Source of the DNA: Hyphomicrobium sp.
GTDB lineage: Bacteria > Pseudomonadota > Alphaproteobacteria > Rhizobiales > Hyphomicrobiaceae
Length of the DNA: 64,000 nt
Direction: 5' to 3'
NCBI GenBank assembly: GCA_022843145.1
Contig: JALHOF010000002.1
Location: forward strand, 124,001-188,000
Made by a program: the position numbers and the translations under genes. Of this stretch, positions 36,509-45,508 are shown in pieces. The notes under the pieces were generated by a model. It did no database searches. It was not told the DNA's origin and saw only the letters and a list, made by a program, of their open reading frames with translations. How positions within the stretch are numbered: the stretch's first letter is position 1; each line of letters opens with the position of its first letter.

Positions 36509-37549
36509 TCAGGTCAGCAGCATTCCAGCGGCGAAGAGATCGCCCGCCGACTGTCCATGAACGCCGTCGAGCGAGACGACGTCGACGAAGCCGGTCGTGG
36601 TCTTCACGGCCACCATCGAGCCCGTTGCGCCGTCGGTGACGGAGACGACCTCGCCGATGTCGGACCAGGTGCGGCTCTTGAGGAAGTCGTGCAGGTCGAG
36701 CCGGTCGCCGGCCGAGAAGTCGGTGATGTGATCGACGCCGAGCGCGCCGCTGGAGCCGACGACGTCGTTCTTGAAGTAGACGAAGGTGTCGTTGCCGGCG
36801 CCGCCGGTGAGGATATCTGAGCCGCCGAGGCTGCGGATCACGTCGTCGCCCGCGCCGCCCGCGATGGTCTCGGCGAGCTTGCTGCCCTTGATGGTGTCGG
36901 CAAAGCCTGTGCCGATCAGTTTTTCGATGCTGGTGGCGACGTCGTTGCCGGTGCCGGCGCCGGTGAAGGTGTGCTTGGAGAGATCGGCGGTGATGCCGGC
37001 CGAGGCGGCGGCATAGTCGAGGGTATCGAAGCCCGAGCCGCCGTTGATGGTGTCGTTGCCCGCGTCGCCGTAGATGATGTCGTTGCCGCTGTCGCCGAAG
37101 AGCTGGTCGTCGCCGGTGCCGCCGTAGATCTTGTCGTCGTGCTTGCCGCCGCGAATGATGTCGTTGCCGCCGTCGCCGTAGAGCGTGTCGTTGCCATCGT
37201 TGCCGAGGATGGTGTCGTTGTTGCCGCCGCCGAAAACGCCATCGTTGCCGGTGCCACCCGAGATGTAATCGTCGCCGATGTCGCCGACGAGGGTGTCGTT
37301 GCCCGCGCCGCCGTAGAGACGGTCGTTGCCCTGGTCGCCGTAGAGGCGATCGTTGCCGGCGTTGCCGTAGATGATGTCGTCGCCGAGGTTGCCGTTGACG
37401 CGGTCGTCGCCGTTTCCGGCGCGAACTTCGTCATGTCCGTCGCCCGCCGTGACGATATCGTTGCCGTCGCCCGACTGGATGAGCTCCTGCAGCGTCGTTC
37501 CGATGATGGTGTCGGCGAGCGCGGTGCCCTTGATCTTGGTCAGTGCCAT
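36509..37549 (-). CDS. RTX calcium-binding protein A (346 residues)
   Basis: A secreted protein of more than a dozen GGxGxDxUx RTX nonapeptides (about 25-175), starting after a short MALTKIKGTALADTIIG. It then has an FDTLDYAAASAGITADLS segment and a serralysin-type C-terminal part with NDTFVYFKNDVVG, DHITDFSAGDRLDLHDFL and an end of GMLLT, the hydrophobic C-terminal pattern of type I secretion substrates. No separate catalytic domain is seen. Calcium-driven folding outside the cell and adhesion or matrix building are likely. It lies 202 bases upstream of the ABC gene. Confidence 0.88.
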   Translation of the reverse strand: MALTKIKGTALADTIIGTTLQELIQSGDGNDIVTAGDGHDEVRAGNGDDRVNGNLGDDIIYGNAGNDRLYGDQGNDRLYGGAGNDTLVGDIGDDYISGGTGNDGVFGGGNNDTILGNDGNDTLYGDGGNDIIRGGKHDDKIYGGTGDDQLFGDSGNDIIYGDAGNDTINGGSGFDTLDYAAASAGITADLSKHTFTGAGTGNDVATSIEKLIGTGFADTIKGSKLAETIAGGAGDDVIRSLGGSDILTGGAGNDTFVYFKNDVVGSSGALGVDHITDFSAGDRLDLHDFLKSRTWSDIGEVVSVTDGATGSMVAVKTTTGFVDVVSLDGVHGQSAGDLFAAGMLLT

Positions 37550-37710
37550 CAGAGGTCGTTCCCCGTGGAAATGCGGCGCGCGGCCGGTCGCGATCAGTCA
37601 GGTTTCAGGAAGAGACTGCCACAGCGGTGTTGAGAAACCTGATCCACACGCGTCGAAAATTCAGTTCGAATTTTAGCGAATGTGGACGCAGCCAGGTCTT
37701 CAACGGCGAA

Positions 37711-37738
37711 CGGCGCGAACTCGCGGGAGCTCGCGCCG
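37711..37738 (-). terminator. Possible hairpin downstream of the second RTX gene
   Basis: CGGCGCGAACT (37711-37721) pairs with AGCTCGCGCCG (37728-37738) with one mismatch, 44 bases past the stop at 37782. No T-run follows, so it may be a 3' stabiliser. Confidence 0.4.
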
Positions 37739-37781
37739 TCCAGTCTGGCGGAACGCGGCCGGCTGGGCCGGGGCGGTCCGG

Positions 37782-38933
37782 TCAGTAGATGAACATGCCG
37801 TCGGACGCGAGCAGGTCGACGTCGCTGGCCTGGAAGTTGGCGAGGCGGACAACATCGACGAAGTTGTCGCCGACGAGGACGGAGACGATGGTGTCGGAGC
37901 CGGTGACGCTCATGCGAACCAGTTCGCTGAGAGGATCGGGCTCGCCCTTGATCAAGTCGTGGAGGTCGATCTTGTCGGACGTGGAGAAGTCGAGCACGGT
38001 GTCGACACCGAGGTGCCGGCCGTCCTCGAGGAGATCCTTCGCCAGGAACTCGAAAATGTCCGAACCCGCGCCGCCGCGATAGGTGTCCTCGCCGCCGCGA
38101 CCACGGAAGTGATCGTCGCCAGCGCCGCCTTCGAAGATGTTGGCGCCGTTGTCGCCGATAAACTGATCGTCCAGGCTCGAGCCGATCACGCGTTCGAATC
38201 CGGTGACGAGGTCCACCTCGTAAGTGCCGTCGGCGAGGGATGCTTCGGCGAACCCGGCCTGAAGATGGACGAACACGCCGTTGCCGAGGAGTGAATAGTC
38301 GAGCGTATCGAAGTCCGCGCCGCCGGCGTAGATGTCGGCGCCCGCGCCGCCGATGATGGTGTCGTTGCCGGTGCCTCCGTCGAGAATGTCCATGCCCGCG
38401 CCGCCATCCAGACGGTCGTTGCCGGCCGATCCCTGCAGAATGTCGTCGCCGGCCTCGCCGTAGAGGCGGTCGTCGCCGCTCTGACCGTTGATGATGTCGT
38501 GCCCGGCATCGCCGTTGACGACGTCGTTGCCGCCGCCGCCAACCATGACATCGGCGCCCGTGCCGCCGAACATGGTGTCGTTGTCGGCACCGCCATCCAG
38601 AACATCGTCGCCCGCGCCGCCGATCATGAAGTCATTGCCGGTACTGCCGATCAGTGTGTCGTCGCCGTCGCCGCCGTCGAGGCGATCGCGTCCGGCTTCG
38701 CCCTTCAGAATGTCGTTGCCGGCCTGCCCGTAGATCACGTCGTCGCCGAGATTGCCGTTGAGGAAATCGTCACCATCGCCACCGAAAAGCGTGTCGTTGC
38801 CGTCGCCGCCCCAGGCCTTGTCGTTCCCGGCATCGGCGGTGATGACGTCGTCGCCGAGATCACCCAGCATGATGTCCTGGAGCGTGGTGCCGAGGAGATT
38901 GTCGTTGCCCGTCGTCCCCGTGATATCCGCCAT
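37782..38933 (-). CDS. RTX calcium-binding protein B (383 residues)
   Basis: Nearly the whole protein is RTX repeat (about 20-200, in the second half broken by insertions) starting with MADITGTTGNDNLLGT and a FDTLDYSLLGNGVFVHL segment as in the other two. It ends with SDIFEFLAKDLLEDGR, LDFSTSDKIDLHDLIKG and DGMFIY, again a type I secretion end. ATG at 38933 follows AGGAG. It is separated from both RTX neighbours by long gaps, one with a terminator, so it probably has its own promoter. Function: extracellular, calcium-stabilised; enzyme activity not seen. Confidence 0.87.
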   Translation of the reverse strand: MADITGTTGNDNLLGTTLQDIMLGDLGDDVITADAGNDKAWGGDGNDTLFGGDGDDFLNGNLGDDVIYGQAGNDILKGEAGRDRLDGGDGDDTLIGSTGNDFMIGGAGDDVLDGGADNDTMFGGTGADVMVGGGGNDVVNGDAGHDIINGQSGDDRLYGEAGDDILQGSAGNDRLDGGAGMDILDGGTGNDTIIGGAGADIYAGGADFDTLDYSLLGNGVFVHLQAGFAEASLADGTYEVDLVTGFERVIGSSLDDQFIGDNGANIFEGGAGDDHFRGRGGEDTYRGGAGSDIFEFLAKDLLEDGRHLGVDTVLDFSTSDKIDLHDLIKGEPDPLSELVRMSVTGSDTIVSVLVGDNFVDVVRLANFQASDVDLLASDGMFIY

Positions 38934-39317
38934 ATTCCGCTCCTGCTGCAATGATCTTCATCTCCCGCCGAGGCCGAACCGCGATCCCGTTTCGCAGCCC
39001 GGCCCCGGATGACCCGCATCGATCTCAATTTCGCGTCTAATTCCGCGACATTTCCAATCGAATTGCCTTGCGTCGATTATGATCCTAGCAATAGCGTGTT
39101 GAGCTTCGGTGTAAGCAGCAGCGACAAATGCAATCTCATTTTGCTAAAATGCCGAATGTCGTAGTTTAAAACTCAAAAACGAATAGGCCCCGGAATAATA
39201 ATTCCGGAGCCCATGCGATTCTGAATTGGAATGCCGATTCCCATTTTCGATTGAAAAGGGGGCGGCGGCGGATGCTCCGGGGGGACGAGAGCAGCCGCCG
39301 CCGAGGTTATCCGAGCG
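38934..39317. other. AT-rich gap between RTX genes
   Basis: About 380 bases with low GC for this genome, which marks it as a promoter and terminator region, not a gene. The terminator of the large RTX gene is at 39186-39212. The half next to RTX B (38960-39170) must carry that gene's promoter, but I cannot place boxes with confidence. Confidence 0.5.
39172..39212 (-). terminator. Rho-independent terminator after the large RTX gene
   Basis: On the minus strand, stem CCGGAAT (39201-39207) and ATTCCGG (39190-39196) with a 4-base loop, extended on both sides by GGC/GCC pairs around a mismatch, is followed by CTATTCGTTTTTGAG. It lies about 105 bases past the stop at 39318. Confidence 0.7.
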
Positions 39318-41954
39318 TCAGCTCAGGATAAGACCGCTGGACAACAGGTCGGGCGCATGCACGCCGTCGAGCGTCACGACATCGACCATCACATCGCCCA
39401 TCTTGACGGAGACGGTTGTGCCGTCCTTGCCGTCGCTGACTTTCACCACGTCGCTCAATGCGCCGTATTTCTGGCCTTTCACGAGATCGCGCAGGTCGAG
39501 CACATCTTCCTTGGAGAAGTCGGTGATGTGATCGACGCCCGATCCGACGTCCTTGGCCAGCCAGACGAAGGTGTCGCGACCGGCACCGCCGGTCAACGTG
39601 TCGGCGCCGCCAAGGCCGCGAACCATGTCGTCGCCGTCGCCGCCGTCGAACGTGTCGTCACCCTTCGAGCCCTTGTAGATGTCGGCGAACGCCGTGCCGA
39701 CGATGCGCTCGATCGAGGACAACGAGTCTTTCTCGCCGTCGCCGCTGGTCGCGACGCTTTTCGAGACGTCGACCGTGATGCCGGACTTGGCCCGCGAGAA
39801 GTCGAGCGTATCGAAGCCCGCGCCGCCGACGTAGGTGTCGCTGCCTTGACTATCGAACATGACGTCGTCGCCGGAGTTGCCTTCGACCAGGTCGTCGCCA
39901 TCGCCGCCGTCGAGAACGTCGTCGCCCTTGCCGCCGCGCACCGCGTCGTTGCCAGCGCCGCCGCTCATCACGTCGTTACCGGAGTTGCCCCACATCTGGT
40001 CGTCGCCGTCGCCACCATCCATGGCGTCGTCGTCGGCCATGCCGAACATCTTGTCGTCGCCGTCACCACCCGTCATCACGTCCTTGTCGGGAGCGCGACC
40101 GACCTTGGTGGCTTCCTTGGCGAGCAGCGCGGTGTTGGTGACGCCGAGCTTCACCGTGAACACGCTGTCGTCGAAGTCCTTGTCGCCGCCGCCTTTGAGG
40201 TCTTCAAAGCCGACCTTCACGGTGCCGTCCAGGTTGTTGACGGTGGCGGTAACGTGCTGGAGCTTGTCGCCGTTGAGGCCCATCGAGCCGTCGTCGACGC
40301 TGTGGAACACGGTGGTGCCGTAGGCCGACTTGACGACCGTCTCGACGCCCGACGCGCTGACCTGCACGAGCTTCAGCTCGCTGCCCGCGTTGATGTTGCC
40401 GGGCTTGCCATCGACGCCGACGAACTTGAACGAGGCCGAAGCATCCGACAACAGGGCGGCCATGCCACGCTGATTGTAGCCGTCCGGCACGACGAAGAAG
40501 CCAAGCTGCTCGCCCGCCTTGACGCCGACATCGACCGTGCTTTTGCCCGCGATGAGATCGCCGCCCGAACCCTTGAGCGACGCATTGGCGAACATGATCT
40601 GCACGCCCGAGATCGTGCCGTCGGCAGCGATCTTGTAGACGCCGAGCGCGTTCTGATAACCGGCACTTTCATTGTTGAACGTGACCGATGCGGTCGCGTC
40701 TTCGGTGACCTTCATTTTGCTCATGTCGACCTTGCCGCCCAACGTGGACGCGCCGAACATCAGGTCGTTGCCCTCGTCGCCCGACATGTCATCGTTGCCG
40801 CCGCCGCCGTACATTCGGTCGTTGCCGCCGAGGCCGACGAGCTTGTCGTTTCCGGCTTCGCCGAACACGATGCTGTCGGACTTGTCCCAGCCGGCGAGGC
40901 CGTTCAACAGACTATCGCCGATATGGATGTCGAGGCCGAGCTTCTCAGCTACGGCATTGGCCTTCTCGGCGCCGGACTCAGCGGCGACCTTGACCTTGTC
41001 GAGTGCTTCGGCTGCCTTGTCCGCAGCGGCTTTCTCGGCGGCAACCTTTTCGGCAGCCGCTTTCAACTCGGCGGCCTTTTCAGCAGCAGCCTTCTCGGCG
41101 GCGGCTTTTTCGGCAGCAAGTTTCTCAGCGGCGGCTTTCGCAGCGGCGGCCTTCTCGGCAGCCAGCTTCTCGGCAGCTGCCTTGGCTTCCGCAGCCTTTT
41201 CGGCAGCAGCCTTTTCAGCGGCAGCTTTTTCGGCGGCAGCCTTTTCAGCCGCGGCCTTTGCGGCAGCAGCGGCTTCGGCTGCGGCCTTTTCAGCCGCCTC
41301 TTTGGCTTTACCGCCAGCTCCGTTGCCAACGCCATTGTCGACATGGCCATCGTCGTTGTGGTCGCCGTCGCGCACCTTGCCATTGGGCAGAACGTCGGGC
41401 GGGCCGTTCTTCTCCGCCTCGACAGCAGCAGCGGCGCGCTCCTGCTCGACGCGCCCCGAGGAGACGAGCGAAGCGTTGTCGATCAGTCCGCCGTAGCTGT
41501 CGTTGTCGCTGGCATCCTCGCGGAACTCGATGCGGTCGGAGCCGCCGGTCCCGAGGACCTTGAACTCGGCCTTGCTCCAATTGGTGGATGTCGGATCGAC
41601 AGACGCGATCTTCTCGCCGTTCCAGAACACGACGATGGTGTCGGAGCCGGACTTGCTGTCGGCGCGCTTGGCGAAGTCGAAGCTGAAGACGTACTCGACG
41701 CCGGCTTCGGTCTTGACGTCCTGATAAAGGTTCGACTTCCGCGTATCGAAGTCGAGCTCGGCAACCTGGTTGCCTTCGGTCGCCTTCACGCCATTGAAGT
41801 TCTTACCCCACACCTCGACGCCGGTGTCGGACTTCCATCCGCCCACCTTCTCGAAGTGCGACCACGTTCCCGCGCCCACCTTGGCCTGCTCGAAGCCGCC
41901 ATCGACAAGAAGCTGCGGCGAACCCGGCGCCACGACATCCAACTTAACCGCCAT
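39318..41954 (-). CDS. Large RTX protein with jelly-roll, Ala/Glu/Lys coil and DUF4114 domain
   Basis: An 878-residue protein with no catalytic domain seen. The N-terminal 180 residues form a beta-sandwich carbohydrate-binding-like domain (LLVDGGFEQA, WKSDTGVEVWG, NLYQDVKTEAGVEYVFSFD). A long AEKAAAEK-type helical stretch (about 215-335), like TolA, acts as a stalk. RTX repeats (about 350-390) precede a DUF4114-like domain (ASVTFNNESAGYQNALGVY, FFVVPDGYNQRG, EDLKGGGDKDFDDSVF; about 400-590). A second RTX block and serralysin-type end (SGLILS) close it. Strong GAGGAG start. Probably exported by the nearby type I system. Confidence 0.88.
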   Translation of the reverse strand: MAVKLDVVAPGSPQLLVDGGFEQAKVGAGTWSHFEKVGGWKSDTGVEVWGKNFNGVKATEGNQVAELDFDTRKSNLYQDVKTEAGVEYVFSFDFAKRADSKSGSDTIVVFWNGEKIASVDPTSTNWSKAEFKVLGTGGSDRIEFREDASDNDSYGGLIDNASLVSSGRVEQERAAAAVEAEKNGPPDVLPNGKVRDGDHNDDGHVDNGVGNGAGGKAKEAAEKAAAEAAAAAKAAAEKAAAEKAAAEKAAAEKAAEAKAAAEKLAAEKAAAAKAAAEKLAAEKAAAEKAAAEKAAELKAAAEKVAAEKAAADKAAEALDKVKVAAESGAEKANAVAEKLGLDIHIGDSLLNGLAGWDKSDSIVFGEAGNDKLVGLGGNDRMYGGGGNDDMSGDEGNDLMFGASTLGGKVDMSKMKVTEDATASVTFNNESAGYQNALGVYKIAADGTISGVQIMFANASLKGSGGDLIAGKSTVDVGVKAGEQLGFFVVPDGYNQRGMAALLSDASASFKFVGVDGKPGNINAGSELKLVQVSASGVETVVKSAYGTTVFHSVDDGSMGLNGDKLQHVTATVNNLDGTVKVGFEDLKGGGDKDFDDSVFTVKLGVTNTALLAKEATKVGRAPDKDVMTGGDGDDKMFGMADDDAMDGGDGDDQMWGNSGNDVMSGGAGNDAVRGGKGDDVLDGGDGDDLVEGNSGDDVMFDSQGSDTYVGGAGFDTLDFSRAKSGITVDVSKSVATSGDGEKDSLSSIERIVGTAFADIYKGSKGDDTFDGGDGDDMVRGLGGADTLTGGAGRDTFVWLAKDVGSGVDHITDFSKEDVLDLRDLVKGQKYGALSDVVKVSDGKDGTTVSVKMGDVMVDVVTLDGVHAPDLLSSGLILS

Positions 41955-42282
41955 AACTCTCTCCTCACCAACTCAAGGCTTGCGCCGCTCTACACATTCA
42001 CCGGACATTTCCCGACTTAGGCCGGTCTTTTTTTGCGCGGCGTCACGCAGCCTCCCGAAAGACTGCGACTTGAACTCACTTTACGCGGTACTTTCGAACA
42101 TTCCGTGCAGATACCGATCAGCATTCACGTCAAATTTTATTCAATTTGAGCCCGATGGATTTCGGCCAGAAGAACGAGAAAGGCCGGAACCCTTGAGTTC
42201 CGGCCTTTTCAGGAAAACTCGGCTCGAGAAGGTCAAACCGCCAGACCGTGACATTGACAATCGATCAAGCTTTCCCGGCGTT
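41955..42282. promoter_or_regulatory. Promoter region of the large RTX gene with inverted repeat
   Basis: The gap contains the terminator of the algD-like gene at 42181-42208 and the upstream region of the RTX gene. A perfect dyad, TCAAATT (42131-42137), 6 bases, AATTTGA (42144-42150), lies about 180 bases upstream of the RTX start in an AT-rich stretch. It is a candidate operator. No gene is present. Confidence 0.45.
42181..42208 (-). terminator. Terminator downstream of the algD-like gene
   Basis: Perfect 11-bp stem AAGGCCGGAAC (42181-42191) / GTTCCGGCCTT (42198-42208) with a 6-base loop. T-tracts flank it on both strands (CCTTTTC on plus, CCTTTCTC on minus). It lies 75 bases past the algD-like stop. 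Confidence 0.8.
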
Positions 42283-43740
42283 TTACCAAGCGATGCCGTG
42301 GTACGTCGCATCGTCGGGAAGAACTTTATAGAGGCGGGCGAGATCGAGCACGTGGACGTGAGGCGCACGCGCAGCAACCGCCGCGCGGAACGCATCGGTG
42401 GCATGGCTGACGACGACGACGTCGGAGCTCGCAACGAGAGCCGCGGCATCGGCGACGCACAGCGCCTCGAGCTCGTCCATCAGCTTGGCCTGGCGCGGCA
42501 CGGCGTGCCGCACATAGTCGATCTGGCCCTGCAGCAATGGCCCGAAGTCGAGGTTGGGATCGAATGCCTGGATCTTTTCGCCTTGCTCGAGCATGGCCGC
42601 CATGACGTCGAGCGTCGGGCTTTCGCGCATGTCGTCGGTGCCAGGCTTGAAGGTGACACCGAGGAAGCCGATGCGCTTGCCGGCGAACGGCGCGAGCTGG
42701 CGGATCGCCTCGTCGATATGGACCTTGTTGGTCTCCATAAGGCTGTCGAAGAGCGGGACCGAAACACCGATCTCGCGCGCGATGTGGCCGACGGCGCGAA
42801 CTTCCTTCGGCAGGCAGCTGCCGCCGAACGCGAAGCCGGGCTTCAGGTAGTAGGGCGAGAGGTTCAGCTTGAGATCACGCACGAAGATATTCATCACGTC
42901 GTGGCTGTCGATGCCGAGCTTCTTGCACATGCGGCCGACTTCGTTGCCGAACGCGACCTTGGTCGCGTGCCAGACGTTGTCGACATACTTCACCATTTCC
43001 GCGGCTTCGATCGAGGTGAAGATCACGCGCTCGTCGATGGTCCCGTAGATGGCGCTGACGGTCGCCTCGGCGCGCAGGTCGGAGGCGCCGACGACAGTCT
43101 TGGGCGGCGCGAAGAAATCGGCGACGGCGACGCCCTCGCGCAGGAATTCCGGATTGAAGCAGACGCCGAAATCGACGCCGAGACGCTTGCCGGACGCGGT
43201 CTCGACTTCCGGCACGACGACGTCGAGGGTGGTTCCGGGCGGCACCGAGCAGCGCAGCACGACGACGTGGTAGCCGTCCTTCATCGCGAGCGCCTGTCCG
43301 ATGGCGCGGCTGGCCTGACGGACGTAGGTGAAGTCGCAACCGCCGTCCTTCGACGTCGGCGTGCCGACGGACAGGAAGGTGACGTCGGTATCGAGAACGG
43401 CGGCGATCAGGTTCTGCGTGGCATCGATGCGGCCCTCGCGCACGCCTTCGGCGAGCAGGTCGCCGAGACGATCCTCGACGATCGGGGAGCGGCCGTCGCG
43501 AATGGATCGAACCTTGTCGTGATTGACATCGACGCCGACCATGCGGAAACCGAGATGGGCAAGACAGGCCATCGAAACGGCACCGACATAACCCAAACCG
43601 ACAACGCTGATCGCCGGCTTCGCCTTGAGGCGCGCTTCCAGCGCGACGCTGTTCGCCGGCTTCGAGGATGCCTTGCCGGCCTCTGTCGAGCGGACATAGC
43701 TCAACGCCGCATCATCCCTCATCGGAGATGGCACATTCAT
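42283..43740 (-). CDS. algD: GDP-mannose 6-dehydrogenase (AlgD-like)
   Basis: NAD-dependent four-electron oxidation of a nucleotide sugar to its uronic acid. The 485-residue protein has VVGLGYVGAVSMACLAHLG (NAD fold, about 45-63), the substrate-binding lysine in EMVKYVDNVWHATKVAF, the catalytic Cys in GFAFGGSCLPKEVRA, and GVTFKPGTDDMRESP. The sequence follows P. aeruginosa AlgD (KLNLSPYYLKPG for KLNLSRYYMRPG) more closely than UDP-glucose dehydrogenases, and alg8/alg44-type genes lie upstream. The first 35 residues are extra. ATG 43740 follows GGGAG. Confidence 0.82.
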   Translation of the reverse strand: MNVPSPMRDDAALSYVRSTEAGKASSKPANSVALEARLKAKPAISVVGLGYVGAVSMACLAHLGFRMVGVDVNHDKVRSIRDGRSPIVEDRLGDLLAEGVREGRIDATQNLIAAVLDTDVTFLSVGTPTSKDGGCDFTYVRQASRAIGQALAMKDGYHVVVLRCSVPPGTTLDVVVPEVETASGKRLGVDFGVCFNPEFLREGVAVADFFAPPKTVVGASDLRAEATVSAIYGTIDERVIFTSIEAAEMVKYVDNVWHATKVAFGNEVGRMCKKLGIDSHDVMNIFVRDLKLNLSPYYLKPGFAFGGSCLPKEVRAVGHIAREIGVSVPLFDSLMETNKVHIDEAIRQLAPFAGKRIGFLGVTFKPGTDDMRESPTLDVMAAMLEQGEKIQAFDPNLDFGPLLQGQIDYVRHAVPRQAKLMDELEALCVADAAALVASSDVVVVSHATDAFRAAVAARAPHVHVLDLARLYKVLPDDATYHGIAW

Positions 43741-43898
43741 GGTCTGACGCTCCCAAACCGGACTTTTCGCCCGCCGTTTTTCACCCCGCATACCGGATGC
43801 CCGCCGCTGTGCGCCGCACTGACGCGCGTCCGATACGATTGAGAGCTTGCCTGAGAGAGGTGGGTTTCGAATAAAATATGGATTTAAAATTGTAAGTA

Positions 43899-45491
43899 TC
43901 AGGATCCGAAAATAATGCGGATCATGCTCCAACTCGGAGCAATCATTATTCCGGAATAAAGAATGACACAGAGAAAGATCATTGCGAACGAAACAGTCGT
44001 CAAATAGGCGGCCATCGCCTCACGAAAGACAGCAAGGCCGCTCGATCCGGTGAAGCCCTGCTTCTGATTGCCGCGATTGGTCCACTTCTGCTTGGCGAGG
44101 CGCCACATCATGTAGACCTTGACCGCGGCATTGAGCAGCTGGTTGGCGTAGAGGGTCCAAATGAAATTGAAATCGACGCGCATGGCGTAGCTGAACAGCA
44201 CGAGAGACAGCAGCATGCGGGTGACGGCGATATAGACGACGTAGGCCGCGAAAAAGCCCATGCCGAGCTTCAGGCTGCCGGCGACGGCGAGCAGCGGCGA
44301 GAACAGCATGGTCCACATGGCGAGCCGCTGATCGACGAGGCACCACCAGATGAAGATCGGCATCCGCGTGGGGCCGAGCATCATGGCGCGCTGGCCGTTG
44401 CGGAGCATGTTGCCCGACCAGCGCCGCAGGTTCTCGACCATGCGGTTGTAGCCGGACCCCTCGACGACCTCGATGGTCGTGCCGCTCGCATCGGGCACAT
44501 AGGTCATCTTCACGCCGTGCCGCAGCAGGCAATACCAGGTGCTCTTGTCGTCGCCGGACAGGAAGCGGAACCGGCCCCACAGCCAGTGATCGAGGAAGTC
44601 GGCCTCCTGCAGCCGGATGAATTCGTGGCTGGTGATGTGGGTGGCGCGAAACACCGAGAAGCGGCCGGTCAGCGTCAACACGCGATTGGACAGGGCGTGG
44701 CTCTGCATGGCCAGCCGACGCTGGGCGAACCGCATGTCGAGCCAGGATTGCATCCACCTCGGGCCGCGGACGAGGACGTGCTCGTCGGTGGTCAAGGCGT
44801 GCAGATCAGGATCGAGCGCGAATAGCGGGTAGCATTTGCGAATGGCGCCAGGGTGCAACACGAAGTCGCCGTCCATGAAGATGACGAAGTCGTCCTTGCC
44901 AAGCCCAGCGCGCGACATGGCGCGGAGAATGAGCGCGATGGCGACGCGCTTGCCGGGCTGGTTCTGGCGGATGATGCGCAAGGTGACGTCGAGGTCGGCG
45001 CCGACGAGTTGCAGGTGGCGGGCGATCTTGTCCTCGTCGGAGCGCTCCGAAGAGCCGAGCCAGATCGTCGCCGGCACTCCGGCGTCGCGGATTTCGCGGC
45101 AGAGCGAGCGGATCACCGCTTCGGAAATCTCGCGATGCTCGCGGAACGTGGTCATCTGGACGTGGATGTGCCGCGGCCGCCAGCCCGAGTCCCAGACCTC
45201 GGCGGCGCGGTCGCGCATCCGCGGATAGGCGATGTTGCCGAAGACCAGCGCGCGCATCCAGTGATTGAACCACCACAGATAGCGCCAGATGCCGAGCATG
45301 CCGATGATGTAGACGAATTCTTGCGCGGACGGGTCCCAGATGGAGTTGGGCGTCAGCGTGAGCAGGATGAAGCAGACCGCGAAGTAGGTCCAGATCTTGA
45401 GCTGGACGGCGGGCGACCACTTTTCGGCGAAGTGCAGCGGAACAGCCGGATGGTCGAGCGCGGGCGCGCGGACAGTTCTGGCGGCAATCAT
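43899..45491 (-). CDS. alg8: Alg8-like membrane glycosyltransferase (polymannuronate synthase)
   Basis: A 530-residue processive GT2 synthase with about six membrane helices. The DGD of FVIFMDGDFVLHPG, the SGDDKSTWYC acidic motif and the LRRWSGNMLRNGQRAMMLGP segment (RW in place of QxxRW, with GNMLRN as in Alg8) are clear. This enzyme joins GDP-mannuronate into polymer across the inner membrane. Start ATG 45491 has GGGGGG upstream and is 18 bases past the Alg44-like stop, so the two are co-transcribed. A 14-bp palindrome lies within its 3' end (43946-43959). The pattern could also fit another beta-linked uronan. Confidence 0.85.
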   Translation of the reverse strand: MIAARTVRAPALDHPAVPLHFAEKWSPAVQLKIWTYFAVCFILLTLTPNSIWDPSAQEFVYIIGMLGIWRYLWWFNHWMRALVFGNIAYPRMRDRAAEVWDSGWRPRHIHVQMTTFREHREISEAVIRSLCREIRDAGVPATIWLGSSERSDEDKIARHLQLVGADLDVTLRIIRQNQPGKRVAIALILRAMSRAGLGKDDFVIFMDGDFVLHPGAIRKCYPLFALDPDLHALTTDEHVLVRGPRWMQSWLDMRFAQRRLAMQSHALSNRVLTLTGRFSVFRATHITSHEFIRLQEADFLDHWLWGRFRFLSGDDKSTWYCLLRHGVKMTYVPDASGTTIEVVEGSGYNRMVENLRRWSGNMLRNGQRAMMLGPTRMPIFIWWCLVDQRLAMWTMLFSPLLAVAGSLKLGMGFFAAYVVYIAVTRMLLSLVLFSYAMRVDFNFIWTLYANQLLNAAVKVYMMWRLAKQKWTNRGNQKQGFTGSSGLAVFREAMAAYLTTVSFAMIFLCVILYSGIMIAPSWSMIRIIFGS

Positions 45492-45508
45492 GGCCGTCCA
45501 TCCCCCCG

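Noticed and set aside
39357-42020. 887-residue plus-strand ORF opposite the large RTX gene
   Set aside because: Antisense shadow of the RTX and Ala-rich repeats; no start site or family.
43946-43959. 14-bp palindrome TTATTCCGGAATAA inside the alg8-like 3' end
   Set aside because: Lies within coding sequence and occurs once; it resembles the terminator stem at 39190 only in the CCGGAAT core, so chance is likely.
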